A stretch of DNA of 40,234 nucleotides from positions 1 through 40,234 of the forward strand of contig NZ_JAGSXH010000053.1 of NCBI RefSeq assembly GCF_018283645.1. The letters run 5' to 3'. The number at the start of each line of letters is the position of its first letter. Position 1 is the first letter of the stretch. This stretch comes from Actinocrinis puniceicyclus. Its GTDB lineage: Bacteria > Actinomycetota > Actinomycetes > Streptomycetales > Catenulisporaceae. The notes below the pieces were generated by a model. That model had not been told where the DNA came from. It searched no databases and saw only the letters and a program-made list of their open reading frames with translations. This document shows, in pieces, positions 8,244 to 16,352 of this stretch. The position numbers were made by a program, and so were the translations under genes.

Positions 8244-8327
8244 TGCGCGAGGCGGGATTCGAACCCGCACGCCTTATCAGGGCACTGATTCCTAAGACCA
8301 GCGCGTCTGCCATTCCGCCACTCGCGC
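8244..8327 (-). tRNA. tRNA-Leu (anticodon TAG)
   Basis: 84-nt type II tRNA with a long variable arm. The acceptor GCGCGAG pairs with CTCGCGC, with discriminator A. The anticodon stem CTGGT/ATCAG closes the loop CTTAGGA (anticodon TAG). The T-arm is TGCGGGTTCGAATCCCGC. CCA is not fully encoded. Confidence 0.95.
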
Positions 8328-8377
8328 GCGCAATCATCGTACGGCACCGGCCCGCGCCCGCGCATCGACGATCGCCG

Positions 8378-8920
8378 TCACCGGCGTGCGAGATCGCCCG
8401 GGATCAGGGAGAAGACCACCATGTCCTGCTGGCCCTCGTGCGTGAAACCGCGGTTGCGGGCAACGCCCTCGCGCACGAAGCCGGCCTTCTCGGCCACGCG
8501 CTGGGAGGCGGTGTTCGCCGTGGCCGCCAACAGTTCCACGCGGTTGAAGCCCTGCTCGCGCAGGATCCACTGCGCGGCGGCCCGCAGCGCCTCGGGGGCG
8601 TAGCCGCGGCCGCGCGCCGACGGCGTGACCGCGTAACCGATCTCGGTGCAGCGGCGCAGCCAGTCCGTTCCCCTCACACCGATACCGCCCAGGTAGCAGC
8701 CCGACCGCGCGTCGCTGATCACCCAGTGGACACCATCGCCCATCGCACGCAGCAGGTGCACGGTGTCCACGCACCAGCGGCGAGCGTCTTCGAGGGTGTA
8801 GGGCCTCGGGTTGCTCAGCCAGCGCTCGGACAACTCGTCGGCGTACATCGCCACCGTCGGCTCGATGTCCCGCTCGCGGTGCGCGCGCAACACGAGCCGT
8901 TCGGTCGTCAGCTCGGTCAT
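8378..8920 (-). CDS. GNAT N-acetyltransferase, RimJ/RimL type
   Basis: 180 residues with a single GNAT acetyltransferase fold using acetyl-CoA. It begins with the RimJ/RimL signature MTELTTERLVLRAHRERDIE. The acetyl-CoA pyrophosphate loop is visible as ARGRGYAPEALRAAAQW (the Q/RxxGxG/A equivalent), followed by GFNRVELLAATANTASQRVAEKAGFVREG. The substrate is unknown: ribosomal protein N-terminus, other protein or small molecule. An in-frame ATG at 8944 would add eight residues. Neither start has a clear Shine-Dalgarno. It is transcribed divergently from the malic enzyme gene. Confidence 0.85.
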   Translation of the reverse strand: MTELTTERLVLRAHRERDIEPTVAMYADELSERWLSNPRPYTLEDARRWCVDTVHLLRAMGDGVHWVISDARSGCYLGGIGVRGTDWLRRCTEIGYAVTPSARGRGYAPEALRAAAQWILREQGFNRVELLAATANTASQRVAEKAGFVREGVARNRGFTHEGQQDMVVFSLIPGDLARR

Positions 8921-9071
8921 CGGAAACGTGTGCTGCGCGAGCATCGATCCAGCTTCGCAGGTTTCGTGTGAGAGTGGAATCACAGCCGGGAACACGCGAT
9001 CGCCGCAGGCCGGACCGGCGGCGCGTGACAGCATGGCTTCGCACGACGAACCGCGGAGAGAGGCGATCGCG

Positions 9072-10478
9072 ATGACGGCGCAGCCCAGCGTCTCGTATTC
9101 GATCACGGTGCGGCTTGAGGCGCCCGCGCGCGGCAGCGCGGTCTCGCAGCTGACCCGGGTCGTCGAGGAGGCCGGCGGCGCGCTGACCGCGCTCGACGTC
9201 TCGGGCTCCGGAAACGAACGGCTCCGCATCGACGTGACGATCGCGGCGTCCAGCAGCGAGCACGCGAAGCGGATCACCGAAGCCATCGACGCCATCGACG
9301 GGATCCAGGTCGGCAGGGTCTCGGACCGCACGTTCCTGCTGCACCTCGGCGGCAAGATCGAGATGCAGTCGAAGGTTCCGCTGCGCAACCGCGACGACCT
9401 GTCGATGGCGTACACACCGGGTGTCGCGCGGGTCTGCATGGCGATCGCGGCGAATCCCGAGGACGCTCGCCGCCTGACGATAAAGCGCAACGCGATCGCG
9501 GTGGTGACCGACGGATCGGCCGTGCTCGGGCTCGGCAACATCGGCCCGCAGGCGGCGCTGCCGGTGATGGAGGGCAAGGCGGCGCTGTTCAAGCGTTTCG
9601 CCGGCATCGACGCGTGGCCGATCTGCCTGGACACCCAGGACACCGAGGAGATCATCCGCACCGTCAGGGCGATCGCGCCGGGCTTCGCCGGGATCAACCT
9701 GGAGGACATCTCGGCGCCGCGCTGTTTCGAGATCGAGCGGCGGCTGCGCGAGCAGTTGGACATCCCGGTCTTCCACGACGACCAGCACGGGACCGCGATC
9801 GTGGTGCTGGCCGCGTTGACGAACGCGCTGCGGGTGGTCGGCAAGGACATCGGCCGGGTGCGGATCGTCGGCTCGGGCGCGGGCGCGGCCGGCACCGCGA
9901 TCCTTCGGCTGTTGCGGGAGGCCGGCGCGAAGGACATCACCGTGGCCGACTACCACGGTGTGGTGCACGCGGGGCGCGACGATCTCGGCGGACCGGACTC
10001 CGATCTGCGGTGGGTGGCGCAGAACACCAATCCGGGCGGTTACACCGGGACGCTGCGCGAGGCGCTGGTCGGCGCGGACGTGTTCATCGGCGTCTCCGCG
10101 TCGAACATCCTGACCGGCGAGGACATCGCGACGATGGCGCCTGACGCGATCGTGTTCGCGCTCGCGAACCCGGACCCGGAGGTCGATCCGGCCGCGGCGC
10201 GGGAGCACGCCGCGGTGGTCGCGACCGGCCGCAGCGACTTCCCGAACCAGATCAACAACGTGCTGGCGTTCCCCGGCGTGTTCCGCGGGTTGCTGGACGC
10301 GCACGGGCACAAGGTGTCGCTGGCGATGCTGCTCGCGGCGGCGCGGGCGCTGGCCGACGTGGTGAAGGAGGACGAGTTGAACGCGAACTTCATCGTGCCG
10401 TCGGTCTTCGATCCGCACCTGGCCCCGGCGGTGGCCGCGGCGGTGCGCGCGGCGGTGGACGCGGAGCGGGGGTCGTAA
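9072..10478 (+). CDS. NAD-dependent malic enzyme with N-terminal ACT domain
   Basis: 468 residues. Catalyses oxidative decarboxylation of malate to pyruvate in the cytosol, supplying pyruvate and reducing power. An ACT domain (about 7-80) suggests allosteric control by a small ligand. The malic N-terminal domain follows (AYTPGVARVC near 113; KRNAIAVVTDGSAVLGLGNIGP; VFHDDQHGTAIV with metal-binding acids). The Rossmann domain has GSGAGAAG near residue 275. The length and ACT-malic architecture match the actinobacterial family. The ATG at 9072 follows a GAGAGAGG Shine-Dalgarno. A long perfect hairpin lies just after the stop. Confidence 0.95.
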   Translation: MTAQPSVSYSITVRLEAPARGSAVSQLTRVVEEAGGALTALDVSGSGNERLRIDVTIAASSSEHAKRITEAIDAIDGIQVGRVSDRTFLLHLGGKIEMQSKVPLRNRDDLSMAYTPGVARVCMAIAANPEDARRLTIKRNAIAVVTDGSAVLGLGNIGPQAALPVMEGKAALFKRFAGIDAWPICLDTQDTEEIIRTVRAIAPGFAGINLEDISAPRCFEIERRLREQLDIPVFHDDQHGTAIVVLAALTNALRVVGKDIGRVRIVGSGAGAAGTAILRLLREAGAKDITVADYHGVVHAGRDDLGGPDSDLRWVAQNTNPGGYTGTLREALVGADVFIGVSASNILTGEDIATMAPDAIVFALANPDPEVDPAAAREHAAVVATGRSDFPNQINNVLAFPGVFRGLLDAHGHKVSLAMLLAAARALADVVKEDELNANFIVPSVFDPHLAPAVAAAVRAAVDAERGS

Positions 10479-10480
10479 GA

Positions 10481-10537
10481 GCCCTACGACGCCCCCACAC
10501 ACACCGCTCGCGCAGCGTGGGGAGGGCGTCGTAGGGC
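10481..10537. terminator. Long nested hairpin terminator after the malic enzyme gene
   Basis: GCCCTACGACGCCC (10481-10494) pairs perfectly with GGGCGTCGTAGGGC (10524-10537). Inside it, CCCCAC pairs with GTGGGG and CGCT with AGCG, giving an almost continuous rod 3 bp after the stop codon. No T-tract follows. It is very likely the transcription terminator for the malic enzyme. Confidence 0.8.
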
Positions 10538-10591
10538 GGCATTTCCGGGTCCTGCGGTTTCTGCGCCGTGGATCCCCGCAGAGGCCGCTGA

Positions 10592-10686
10592 TCACTGTCC
10601 GCTGATCACTGCCCGGGGTCGCTGCCCGGGGTCGCTGGTCAGGGTCGCTGCCCGGGGATCACTGCCCTGGAATCACTGCCCTGGAA
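10592..10686. repeat. Seven-unit 13-14 bp tandem array overlapping a stop codon
   Basis: Seven consecutive units beginning TCACTG or TCGCTG (14, 13, 13, 13, 14, 14, 14 bp). The last two (10659-10672 and 10673-10686) are identical, TCACTGCCCTGGAA. The final unit encodes the last four residues and the stop of the quinone oxidoreductase on the minus strand, so the array looks like serial duplication of the gene's own 3' end into its 3' UTR. Confidence 0.85.
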
Positions 10687-11656
10687 TCAGCAGGACCTTG
10701 CCGGTGGTCGCGCGGGACTCGAGCGCGGTGTGCGCGGCAGCAGCCTCAGCCAGCGGGTAACGCGCGCCGACGTTAATGCACAGGTCACCGGAAGCCACCG
10801 CGGTGAACAGTTCGCCGGCGCGCCAGGCCAGTTCCTCGGCCGTGGCGATGTAGTGCATGAGGCTGGGCCGGGTGACGAACAGCGAGCCGCCCGAGTTGAG
10901 CCGTTGCAGCTCGAACGGCGGGACCGGACCGCTGGCCGCGCCGTAGAGCGCCAGCAGGCCCCGCGGCCGCAGCGAGGCGAGAGATGCGTCGAAGGTCGTC
11001 TTGCCGACCCCGTCGTAGACCACGTCGACGCCGCGGCCGTTCTCGGTCACGGCGCGCACGGCCGCCGGAAGGTCTTCGACCTCGGTGTAGCGGATGATCT
11101 CGTCCGCGCCGGCCGCCCGGGCGACGGCCTCCTTCTCCTGCGTGGAAACCGTGCCGATCACCCGGCCCCCGCGTGCCTTGATCATCTGTGTGAGCTGCAG
11201 GCCCATGCCGCCGGCGGCCGCGTGGACCAGCGCCGTCTGGCCCTTCTGGATCGGCCAGGTGGAGGTGGTCAGGTAATGCGCCGTCAGGCCCTGCAACAGC
11301 GCCGCCGCGGCCGTCTCCAGCGCGATCCGCTCCGGGATGCGCACGGCCCTGGCCGCGTCGACGAGCGTGTGCTGCGCGTAACTGCCGCTGACGCTGTCCA
11401 CGGACGCGACGCGGTCGCCGACCTCGAACCCGGTCACCCCCTCGCCGACCGCCTCGACCGTGCCGGCGAACTCACCACCCGGGGTGAACGGCAGCGGCCT
11501 CGGGTAGGCGCCGACGCGGAAGTACGTGTCGATGAAGTTCACACCCGCCGCGGCGACCCGGACCAGTAGCCGGCCCGGTCCCGCGGTGAGCTCTGCGCCC
11601 TCGGTGTGCTCCAGTACTTCGGGCCCGCCGGTCCTGGTGACGACGATCGCTTCCAT
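10673..11656 (-). CDS. Zinc-independent quinone oxidoreductase / zeta-crystallin-like MDR
   Basis: 327 residues of the medium-chain dehydrogenase/reductase superfamily (QOR type), a likely NADPH:quinone or enone reductase. The N-terminal GroES-like domain shows AAGVNFIDTYFRVGAYPRPLP and PGGEFAGTVEAVG. The Rossmann domain has the AAAGGMG nucleotide loop near residue 150. No zinc ligands are seen, as expected for this branch. The ATG at 11656 is preferred: GGAGG sits just upstream, whereas the longer GTG form at 11668 overlaps the Shine-Dalgarno. The last residues and stop lie inside a 14-bp tandem repeat. Confidence 0.9.
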   Translation of the reverse strand: MEAIVVTRTGGPEVLEHTEGAELTAGPGRLLVRVAAAGVNFIDTYFRVGAYPRPLPFTPGGEFAGTVEAVGEGVTGFEVGDRVASVDSVSGSYAQHTLVDAARAVRIPERIALETAAAALLQGLTAHYLTTSTWPIQKGQTALVHAAAGGMGLQLTQMIKARGGRVIGTVSTQEKEAVARAAGADEIIRYTEVEDLPAAVRAVTENGRGVDVVYDGVGKTTFDASLASLRPRGLLALYGAASGPVPPFELQRLNSGGSLFVTRPSLMHYIATAEELAWRAGELFTAVASGDLCINVGARYPLAEAAAAHTALESRATTGKVLLIPGQ

Positions 11657-11723
11657 GCATGCCTCCACTTTGGTCGATATCCATCGAACCAGAAGTGCCC
11701 TGACGGCGCCGGTATTCCGGGCC

Positions 11724-13133
11724 TCAGTCGACGGCGTTCTCGCCGAACTCGAAGCGGGCGCCGAGGGCGCCGAGTTTGAACGCGAAGTCCTCGTAGCCGC
11801 GGTTGATCAGCGAGATGCCGTGCACCGTCGACGTGCCCTGAGCGGCGAGCGCCGCGATGAGGTAGGAGAAGCCGGCGCGCAGGTCGGGGATCTCCAGTTC
11901 GGCGGCGTGCAGCTTGGTCGGGCCGGAGATCACCGCGGAGTGCATGAAGTTGCGCTGGCCGAACCGGCAGGGCGTACCGCCGAGGCACTCGCGGTACAAC
12001 TGCACCTGGGCGCCCATCGAGACCAGCGCGTTGGTGAAGCCGAGCCGTTTCTCGTACACGGTCTCGTGCACGATCGAGAGCCCCTGGGCCTGGGTCAGCG
12101 CGACCACGAGCGGCTGCTGCCAGTCGGTCTGGAACCCGGGGTGCACGTCGGTCTCCAGCGCCAGCGTCTTGAGCGCGCCGCCGGGGTGCCAGAAGCGGAT
12201 GCCCGCGGCGCCCGGGGTGTCATCGACCTCGAAGGCGCCCCCGACCCGGCGGAAGACGTTCAGGAAGGTCATCATCGAGCCCTGCTGCGCGCCGCTCACG
12301 AGGATGTCGCCGCCGGTGGCCAGCGCCGCGCAGGCCCACGACGCGGCCTCCAGCCGGTCGGGCAGCGCGCGGTGCGTGTAGCCCTCCAGCCGGTCGACCC
12401 CGGTGATGTGGATGACCCGGTTGTCGAGCACGGAGATGATCGCGCCCATCTTCTGCAGGATCGCGATCAGGTCCACGATTTCCGGCTCGGTGGCGGCGTT
12501 GCGCAGTTCGGTCACGCCCTCGGCGAGCACCGCGGTAAGCAGCACCTGCTCGGTAGAGCCGACGCTCGGGTAAGGCAGCGTTATCTTCGTACCGCGCAAC
12601 CGCTGCGGTGCTTCGAGGTGCAGGCCGTCGGCTCGCTTGTCGACGACCGCGCCGAACGCCCGCAGCGCGTCGAGATGGAAGTCGATCGGCCGGTCGCCGA
12701 TGCGGCAGCCGCCGAGGTCGGGGATGAATGCGTGGCCGATGCGGTGCAGCAGCGGGCCACACAGCAGGATCGGGATGCGGCTTTCGCCGGCGTGCGCGGC
12801 GATCTCGGCGTGGTCCGCCTTGTCCACCGAGGTGGGGTCGAGGACCAGTTCGTCGCGGACCTCGCCGGTGCGCACGGTGACGCCGTGCGCTTCCAGCAGG
12901 CCGGTGACGATGTGCACATCGCTGATCTGCGGCACGTTGCGCAGGCGGCTCGGGCCGCTGCCCAGGAGCGCCGCGACCATGGCCTTGGGCACCAGATTCT
13001 TGGCGCCGCGCAGGGTGACCTCGCCGGTGAGAGGCGTGCCGCCGGTGACATGGATGCGGTCCGGCCGCAGCGCGGAGGCGGATGCGTCCAGCGCGAGGGG
13101 GCGGGGCAGGATGGTGGCGGATGTGCTGTTCAT
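11724..13133 (-). CDS. murA: UDP-N-acetylglucosamine 1-carboxyvinyltransferase (MurA)
   Basis: 469 residues. Transfers enolpyruvate from PEP to UDP-GlcNAc, the first committed step of peptidoglycan synthesis (EPSP-synthase fold). It has RGAKNLVPKAMVAALL at the start and the active-site loop IPDLGGCRIGDRPIDFH with cysteine near residue 141. That cysteine is the residue alkylated by fosfomycin; mycobacterial MurA has aspartate there. The segments ALPDRLEAASW and HPGFQTDWQQPLVVALTQA are typical of the actinobacterial enzyme. The N-terminal about 20 residues are unconserved. The Shine-Dalgarno is weak or too close, so the start is less certain than the rest. Confidence 0.95.
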   Translation of the reverse strand: MNSTSATILPRPLALDASASALRPDRIHVTGGTPLTGEVTLRGAKNLVPKAMVAALLGSGPSRLRNVPQISDVHIVTGLLEAHGVTVRTGEVRDELVLDPTSVDKADHAEIAAHAGESRIPILLCGPLLHRIGHAFIPDLGGCRIGDRPIDFHLDALRAFGAVVDKRADGLHLEAPQRLRGTKITLPYPSVGSTEQVLLTAVLAEGVTELRNAATEPEIVDLIAILQKMGAIISVLDNRVIHITGVDRLEGYTHRALPDRLEAASWACAALATGGDILVSGAQQGSMMTFLNVFRRVGGAFEVDDTPGAAGIRFWHPGGALKTLALETDVHPGFQTDWQQPLVVALTQAQGLSIVHETVYEKRLGFTNALVSMGAQVQLYRECLGGTPCRFGQRNFMHSAVISGPTKLHAAELEIPDLRAGFSYLIAALAAQGTSTVHGISLINRGYEDFAFKLGALGARFEFGENAVD

Positions 13134-13517
13134 AGCTCCGTGGTCTGCTTTGGCCCGGGCGGGCGCTTCAGGACTTGAAGTCCCGACCCGGCCTGTCTCT
13201 CAATCGGCCCTTCGGAGCTCGGGACGGAACAAGCGCCCAGTCTGCCAGACGCGCGCCGTCGCGTACCAACACCGCGCCGGGCCGGTTCGAACAAGCGATC
13301 CGCCGGAGCCGGGGGCGCCGGCGGCCTGCGGATCAGCGCGGCGGGGGCGCGGGCGGCCGGCTGCCGTGACGATGAGGTTCGGTGAGAAGGGTGAGTCGAT
13401 CCGGGCGGCCGGAGGCGTGCCGCGCTCCGGCGGCGGCACCGCCCGAGCGGCGCGAATCGCCGGCGCCACTCGGGTCCTGGACTCGGCGCGGGATGATCCT
13501 CCTGAGAGGATGGCTCC
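13134..13517. other. 384-bp divergent intergenic region between murA and yqgE
   Basis: No convincing gene on either strand; the open frames here are GC-driven. It must carry the murA promoter (minus) and the yqgE promoter (plus). The only clear structure is the hairpin at 13496-13511 directly in front of yqgE. Confidence 0.6.
13496..13511 (+). promoter_or_regulatory. Small hairpin enclosing the yqgE ribosome binding site
   Basis: ATCCTC (13496-13501) and GAGGAT (13506-13511) form a perfect 6-bp stem with a CTGA loop. The yqgE Shine-Dalgarno (GAGAGG, 13504-13509) lies in the loop and 3' arm, 8 nt before the ATG. Folding would hide it, so translation could be tuned by structure. Confidence 0.4.
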
Positions 13518-14090
13518 ATGACCGAGGTCGCATTGACCGGCAGGCTGCTGGTCGCCACCCCGCTCCTGGTGGACCCGAATTTCGACCGTACCGTGGTGCT
13601 GGTGCTCGACCACGATGGCGACGGCACGCTTGGAGTGGTGGTCAACAGGCCGACTGCGGTACCGGTCCGCGAGGTGTTGCCGGCCTGGAGCGAACTGGCC
13701 GAGCCGCTGCCGATGGTGTTCCAGGGCGGCCCGGTGGCGCTGGATTCGGCGCTGGGCCTGGCCGAGTTGCGCTCGGTGCCGCGCCCGGGGGCGGGCGAAC
13801 CACTCGGGTGGCGCCGGGTGCACGGGGATCTCGGGCTGGTGGATCTGGACATCCCGCCGGAGATGCTGGCGGCGGAGATATCGGCTTTCCGGGTCTACGC
13901 GGGGTATGCGGGCTGGAGTTCCGGCCAGTTGGAGCGGGAACTGGCGCAGGGCGCCTGGTACGTGGTCGATCCGGCGCCGGGTGACGCCTTCACGCTGGAC
14001 CCGGACCGCACCTGGCGGGCCGTGCTGCGGCGGCAGCGCGGCGAACTGGCGCTGCTTTCCACGTTCCCGGAGGACCCGGCGCTGAACTGA
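13518..14090 (+). CDS. YqgE/AlgH family protein (UPF0301)
   Basis: 190 residues, full length for the family. It shows LTGRLLVATPLLVDPNFDRTVVLVLDH at the N-terminus, LGVVVNRPT near residue 38, FQGGPV near residue 70, and AGYAGWSSGQLERELAQGAWYVV near residue 120. The fold is known but the biochemical role is not; AlgH in pseudomonads affects alginate expression, and the actinobacterial role is undefined. It is a cytosolic protein. The start follows a Shine-Dalgarno within a hairpin. In actinomycetes it commonly lies near murA and the DUF3039 gene, as here. Confidence 0.92.
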   Translation: MTEVALTGRLLVATPLLVDPNFDRTVVLVLDHDGDGTLGVVVNRPTAVPVREVLPAWSELAEPLPMVFQGGPVALDSALGLAELRSVPRPGAGEPLGWRRVHGDLGLVDLDIPPEMLAAEISAFRVYAGYAGWSSGQLERELAQGAWYVVDPAPGDAFTLDPDRTWRAVLRRQRGELALLSTFPEDPALN

Positions 14091-14212
14091 GCCGCCCGTC
14101 CGCGCTGAACCGACCCGCCGTGCACCGCTCGCCATGCCGGGTGAGCTGCGGCGTGTCATTCCGTATCGCCATCCGCTCCACAGCGGGCCGGATGCACTCG
14201 TAGACTCGCCTC

Positions 14213-14497
14213 ATGAGTACGGCAGAGCAACCTTCGGGCGGAACCGCCACGATCACCGATGAGCGGGTCGACTACAGCACCGACAACGGCGATCACGAGC
14301 GGTTTTCCCATTACGCGGAGAAGGAGAAGATCACCGAGGCGCTGGTGCTCGGCACCCCGGTGACGGCTTTGTGCGGCAAGGTGTGGGTACCAAGTCGTGA
14401 TCCCAGCCGCTTCCCGATCTGCCCCACGTGCAAGGAGATCTTCGACGACCCGCGGTTCTTCCACGACGACGAAGACTCCTCCGGCGGCGAGAAGTAG
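14213..14497 (+). CDS. DUF3039 domain protein (small CxxC protein)
   Basis: 94 residues, typical length for DUF3039. Visible landmarks are DGDHERF-type sequence (NGDHERFSHYAEKEKI), ALCGKVWVPSRDPSRFPICPTC and KEIFDDPR. The CGK and CPTC cysteines may bind zinc. The function is unknown. It is conserved across actinobacteria near yqgE and murA. The gene ends 5 nt before the xanthine-dehydrogenase-like operon, so it may be its first transcribed member. Confidence 0.9.
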   Translation: MSTAEQPSGGTATITDERVDYSTDNGDHERFSHYAEKEKITEALVLGTPVTALCGKVWVPSRDPSRFPICPTCKEIFDDPRFFHDDEDSSGGEK

Positions 14498-14502
14498 CCG
14501 GG

Positions 14503-15594
14503 ATGGACTCGGGGACCGCGGTCGCCGACCGGGCGGTCGCGTTCCCCGGATCGGTGCGCGAGGCGCTGGACGCGATGACGGCGTGCCCGCAAGCGACCCT
14601 GGTGGCCGGGGGCACCGAGGTGATGACCCTGGTCAACTCCGGGGCGCTGCGTCCGTCCTGCCTGGTCGTGCTCGATCGGATCGAGGAACTGCGCGGGGTC
14701 TGGTTCGGGGACCAGGAGATCGTGCTGGGTTCGGCGACGACGTGCGCCGACCTGATGCAGAGCGACGTGCGCGGCGTGTTGCCCGCCCTGGCCCAGGCGG
14801 CGCGCTCGATCGCCTCGCCCGGTGTCCGCAGCCGGGCGACGCTGGGCGGGAATCTGTTGTCGGGCAAGCGGCCCGGCGGGCCGGCCGCCGCGGCGCCGAC
14901 CCGCGATCTGCTGACCGTGCTGGTCGCGTTGAACGCGGTGGCGGTGTGCCGGTCTGAGCAGGGGTGGCGGCAACTGCCTGTCGCGGAGCTGTACGCGCGG
15001 GACGGCGGCGTGAATCTGCGGCCGGGCGAGCTGCTGACCGCGCTGCGGGTGCCTACCTGCGGCGGACGGCAGGGCTTCATGAAGGTGGGCACGCGAGCCG
15101 GGGCGGCCCGTTCGCTGGTCACCTTCGCGTTGGCGGCGGACCTATCCGCCCGGACGGTCACGTGCGCGATCGGCGGTTTCTCGCCGCTGGCGGTGCGGGT
15201 GGACCATGCGGGGCAATGGCTGGCCGAGCATGTGGACTGGGAGAACGGCGCGATCCCGGATCCGACGACGTACCCGCGGTTCGCCCGGCTGATCGCGGAG
15301 GGTCTGGTGGTGCCGGGTTCGGCCGGGCCGGCGGGCCGGACCACCGTCGCGGTGCCGCAGAGCTACCGCGAGCAGGCGGCGGAGGTCTGCGCGCGCCGCG
15401 CGCTCGTGCGGGCGCTGCCGCCGGCCGGGTGGCTGGAGCAGGTCGCGCAATACCAGCAGCGTGCGGAGTTCGTGCGCAACAGGGCCCGGGTGGAACGCGC
15501 GGAGCGCGGCCTGCCGCCTGAGCCGCCGGTGCCGGGGCAGATGCCGGGTGCCCAACCTCCGGGCGGCGGCCTTTCGAGGGGAGCGGGCGCGTGA
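14503..15594 (+). CDS. FAD-binding subunit of a xanthine-dehydrogenase-family oxidoreductase (CoxM-like)
   Basis: 363 residues, the medium (FAD) subunit of the molybdenum hydroxylase family. The PCMH FAD domain shows LVAGGTEVMTLVNSG near residue 33 and RATLGGNL near residue 112. The C-terminal CO-dehydrogenase flavoprotein-like domain includes FMKVGTRAGAARSLVTFALAA. The segment after GGNL is unusual: SGKRPGGPAAAAPTRDLL replaces the common NASPAADT type. It should carry electrons from the Fe-S subunit to its acceptor. The ATG is 5 nt after the DUF3039 stop, and its own stop overlaps the next GTG (GTGA). Confidence 0.88.
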   Translation: MDSGTAVADRAVAFPGSVREALDAMTACPQATLVAGGTEVMTLVNSGALRPSCLVVLDRIEELRGVWFGDQEIVLGSATTCADLMQSDVRGVLPALAQAARSIASPGVRSRATLGGNLLSGKRPGGPAAAAPTRDLLTVLVALNAVAVCRSEQGWRQLPVAELYARDGGVNLRPGELLTALRVPTCGGRQGFMKVGTRAGAARSLVTFALAADLSARTVTCAIGGFSPLAVRVDHAGQWLAEHVDWENGAIPDPTTYPRFARLIAEGLVVPGSAGPAGRTTVAVPQSYREQAAEVCARRALVRALPPAGWLEQVAQYQQRAEFVRNRARVERAERGLPPEPPVPGQMPGAQPPGGGLSRGAGA

Positions 15595-16352
15595 GCGAAG
15601 CGGATGCGGGTGAGGCCGGGGCACACGCCGGGGCCGGGTCCGGCGGCTGGCCGACCGTTGATTTCGAGCTCACGGTCAACGGGGCGCCGCAGCGGGTGAC
15701 CGGCGCTTGGGTCGGCGAGAATCTGCTGTTCGTGCTGCGGGAGCGGTTGGGCTTCACCGCGGTGAAGGACGGCTGCGGGGAAGGCGAGTGCGGGGCGTGC
15801 ACGGTGCTGATGGAGGGTCGGCCCACCACCGCCTGCCTGGTGCCCGCGGTCGCCGCGACGGGCCTGGCGATCGAGACTCCCGAGGTGCACGCGGTACCGC
15901 AGCCGGACCCGGTGGCTGCTGCGCTGGCCGTGCACGCGGGGGCGGGCTGCGGGTTCTGCCTGCCCGGCATCGGCATGGAGATGCGCGCGCTGCTGGCGCA
16001 CAACGGCAAGCCGAGCGCGGCCGCCATCCGGGAGACGCTCAGTGGGCACCGCTGCCGTTGCCTGCCGCCGGAGCGGTTCATCGCGGCGACGCGGGACGCG
16101 GCGAAGACGCTGGCTCACAAACAGGCCCAGGCCCGAGCCCAGGCCGACGCTTCGGCTCAGGACGCTCAGGACGCGCAGGCCGAGCGGGAGTTGCAGGCCG
16201 AGCGGGAGTTGCAGGCCGAGCCGCAGCCGCCGCACGAGTCGCCGATCTATCCGCGGGTGCCGGCGCAGGCCGGTGAGCGCACGCAGCCGGGCGGGCGCGC
16301 CCGGGCGGGCGAGAACGACAGCGAGCATGAGCAGGCCGGGGCCAGGTCGTGA
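15591..16352 (+). CDS. [2Fe-2S] subunit of a xanthine-dehydrogenase-family oxidoreductase (CoxS-like)
   Basis: 253 residues, against about 160-170 for a usual small subunit. The first cluster motif (GCGEGECGAC followed by TACLV) and the second (GCGFCLPG and HRCRC) supply all eight cysteines, so both [2Fe-2S] clusters should form. After CRC the family's TGY is replaced by LPPERF. The last about 90 residues are an added Ala/Gln/Glu-rich tail with a duplicated AERELQ unit and no recognisable domain. The GTG start overlaps the upstream stop, and the 3' end overlaps the molybdenum-subunit start, giving strict coupling. Confidence 0.9.
   Translation: MSEADAGEAGAHAGAGSGGWPTVDFELTVNGAPQRVTGAWVGENLLFVLRERLGFTAVKDGCGEGECGACTVLMEGRPTTACLVPAVAATGLAIETPEVHAVPQPDPVAAALAVHAGAGCGFCLPGIGMEMRALLAHNGKPSAAAIRETLSGHRCRCLPPERFIAATRDAAKTLAHKQAQARAQADASAQDAQDAQAERELQAERELQAEPQPPHESPIYPRVPAQAGERTQPGGRARAGENDSEHEQAGARS

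Noticed and set aside
8022-8288. Plus-strand small ORF between the terminator and tRNA-Leu
   Set aside because: It reads into the antisense of tRNA-Leu (giving RRDSNPHALSGH), and I recognise no homology or convincing ribosome site.
10592-10686. CRISPR-like array
   Set aside because: The units are contiguous 13-14 bp repeats with no spacers and no cas genes nearby.
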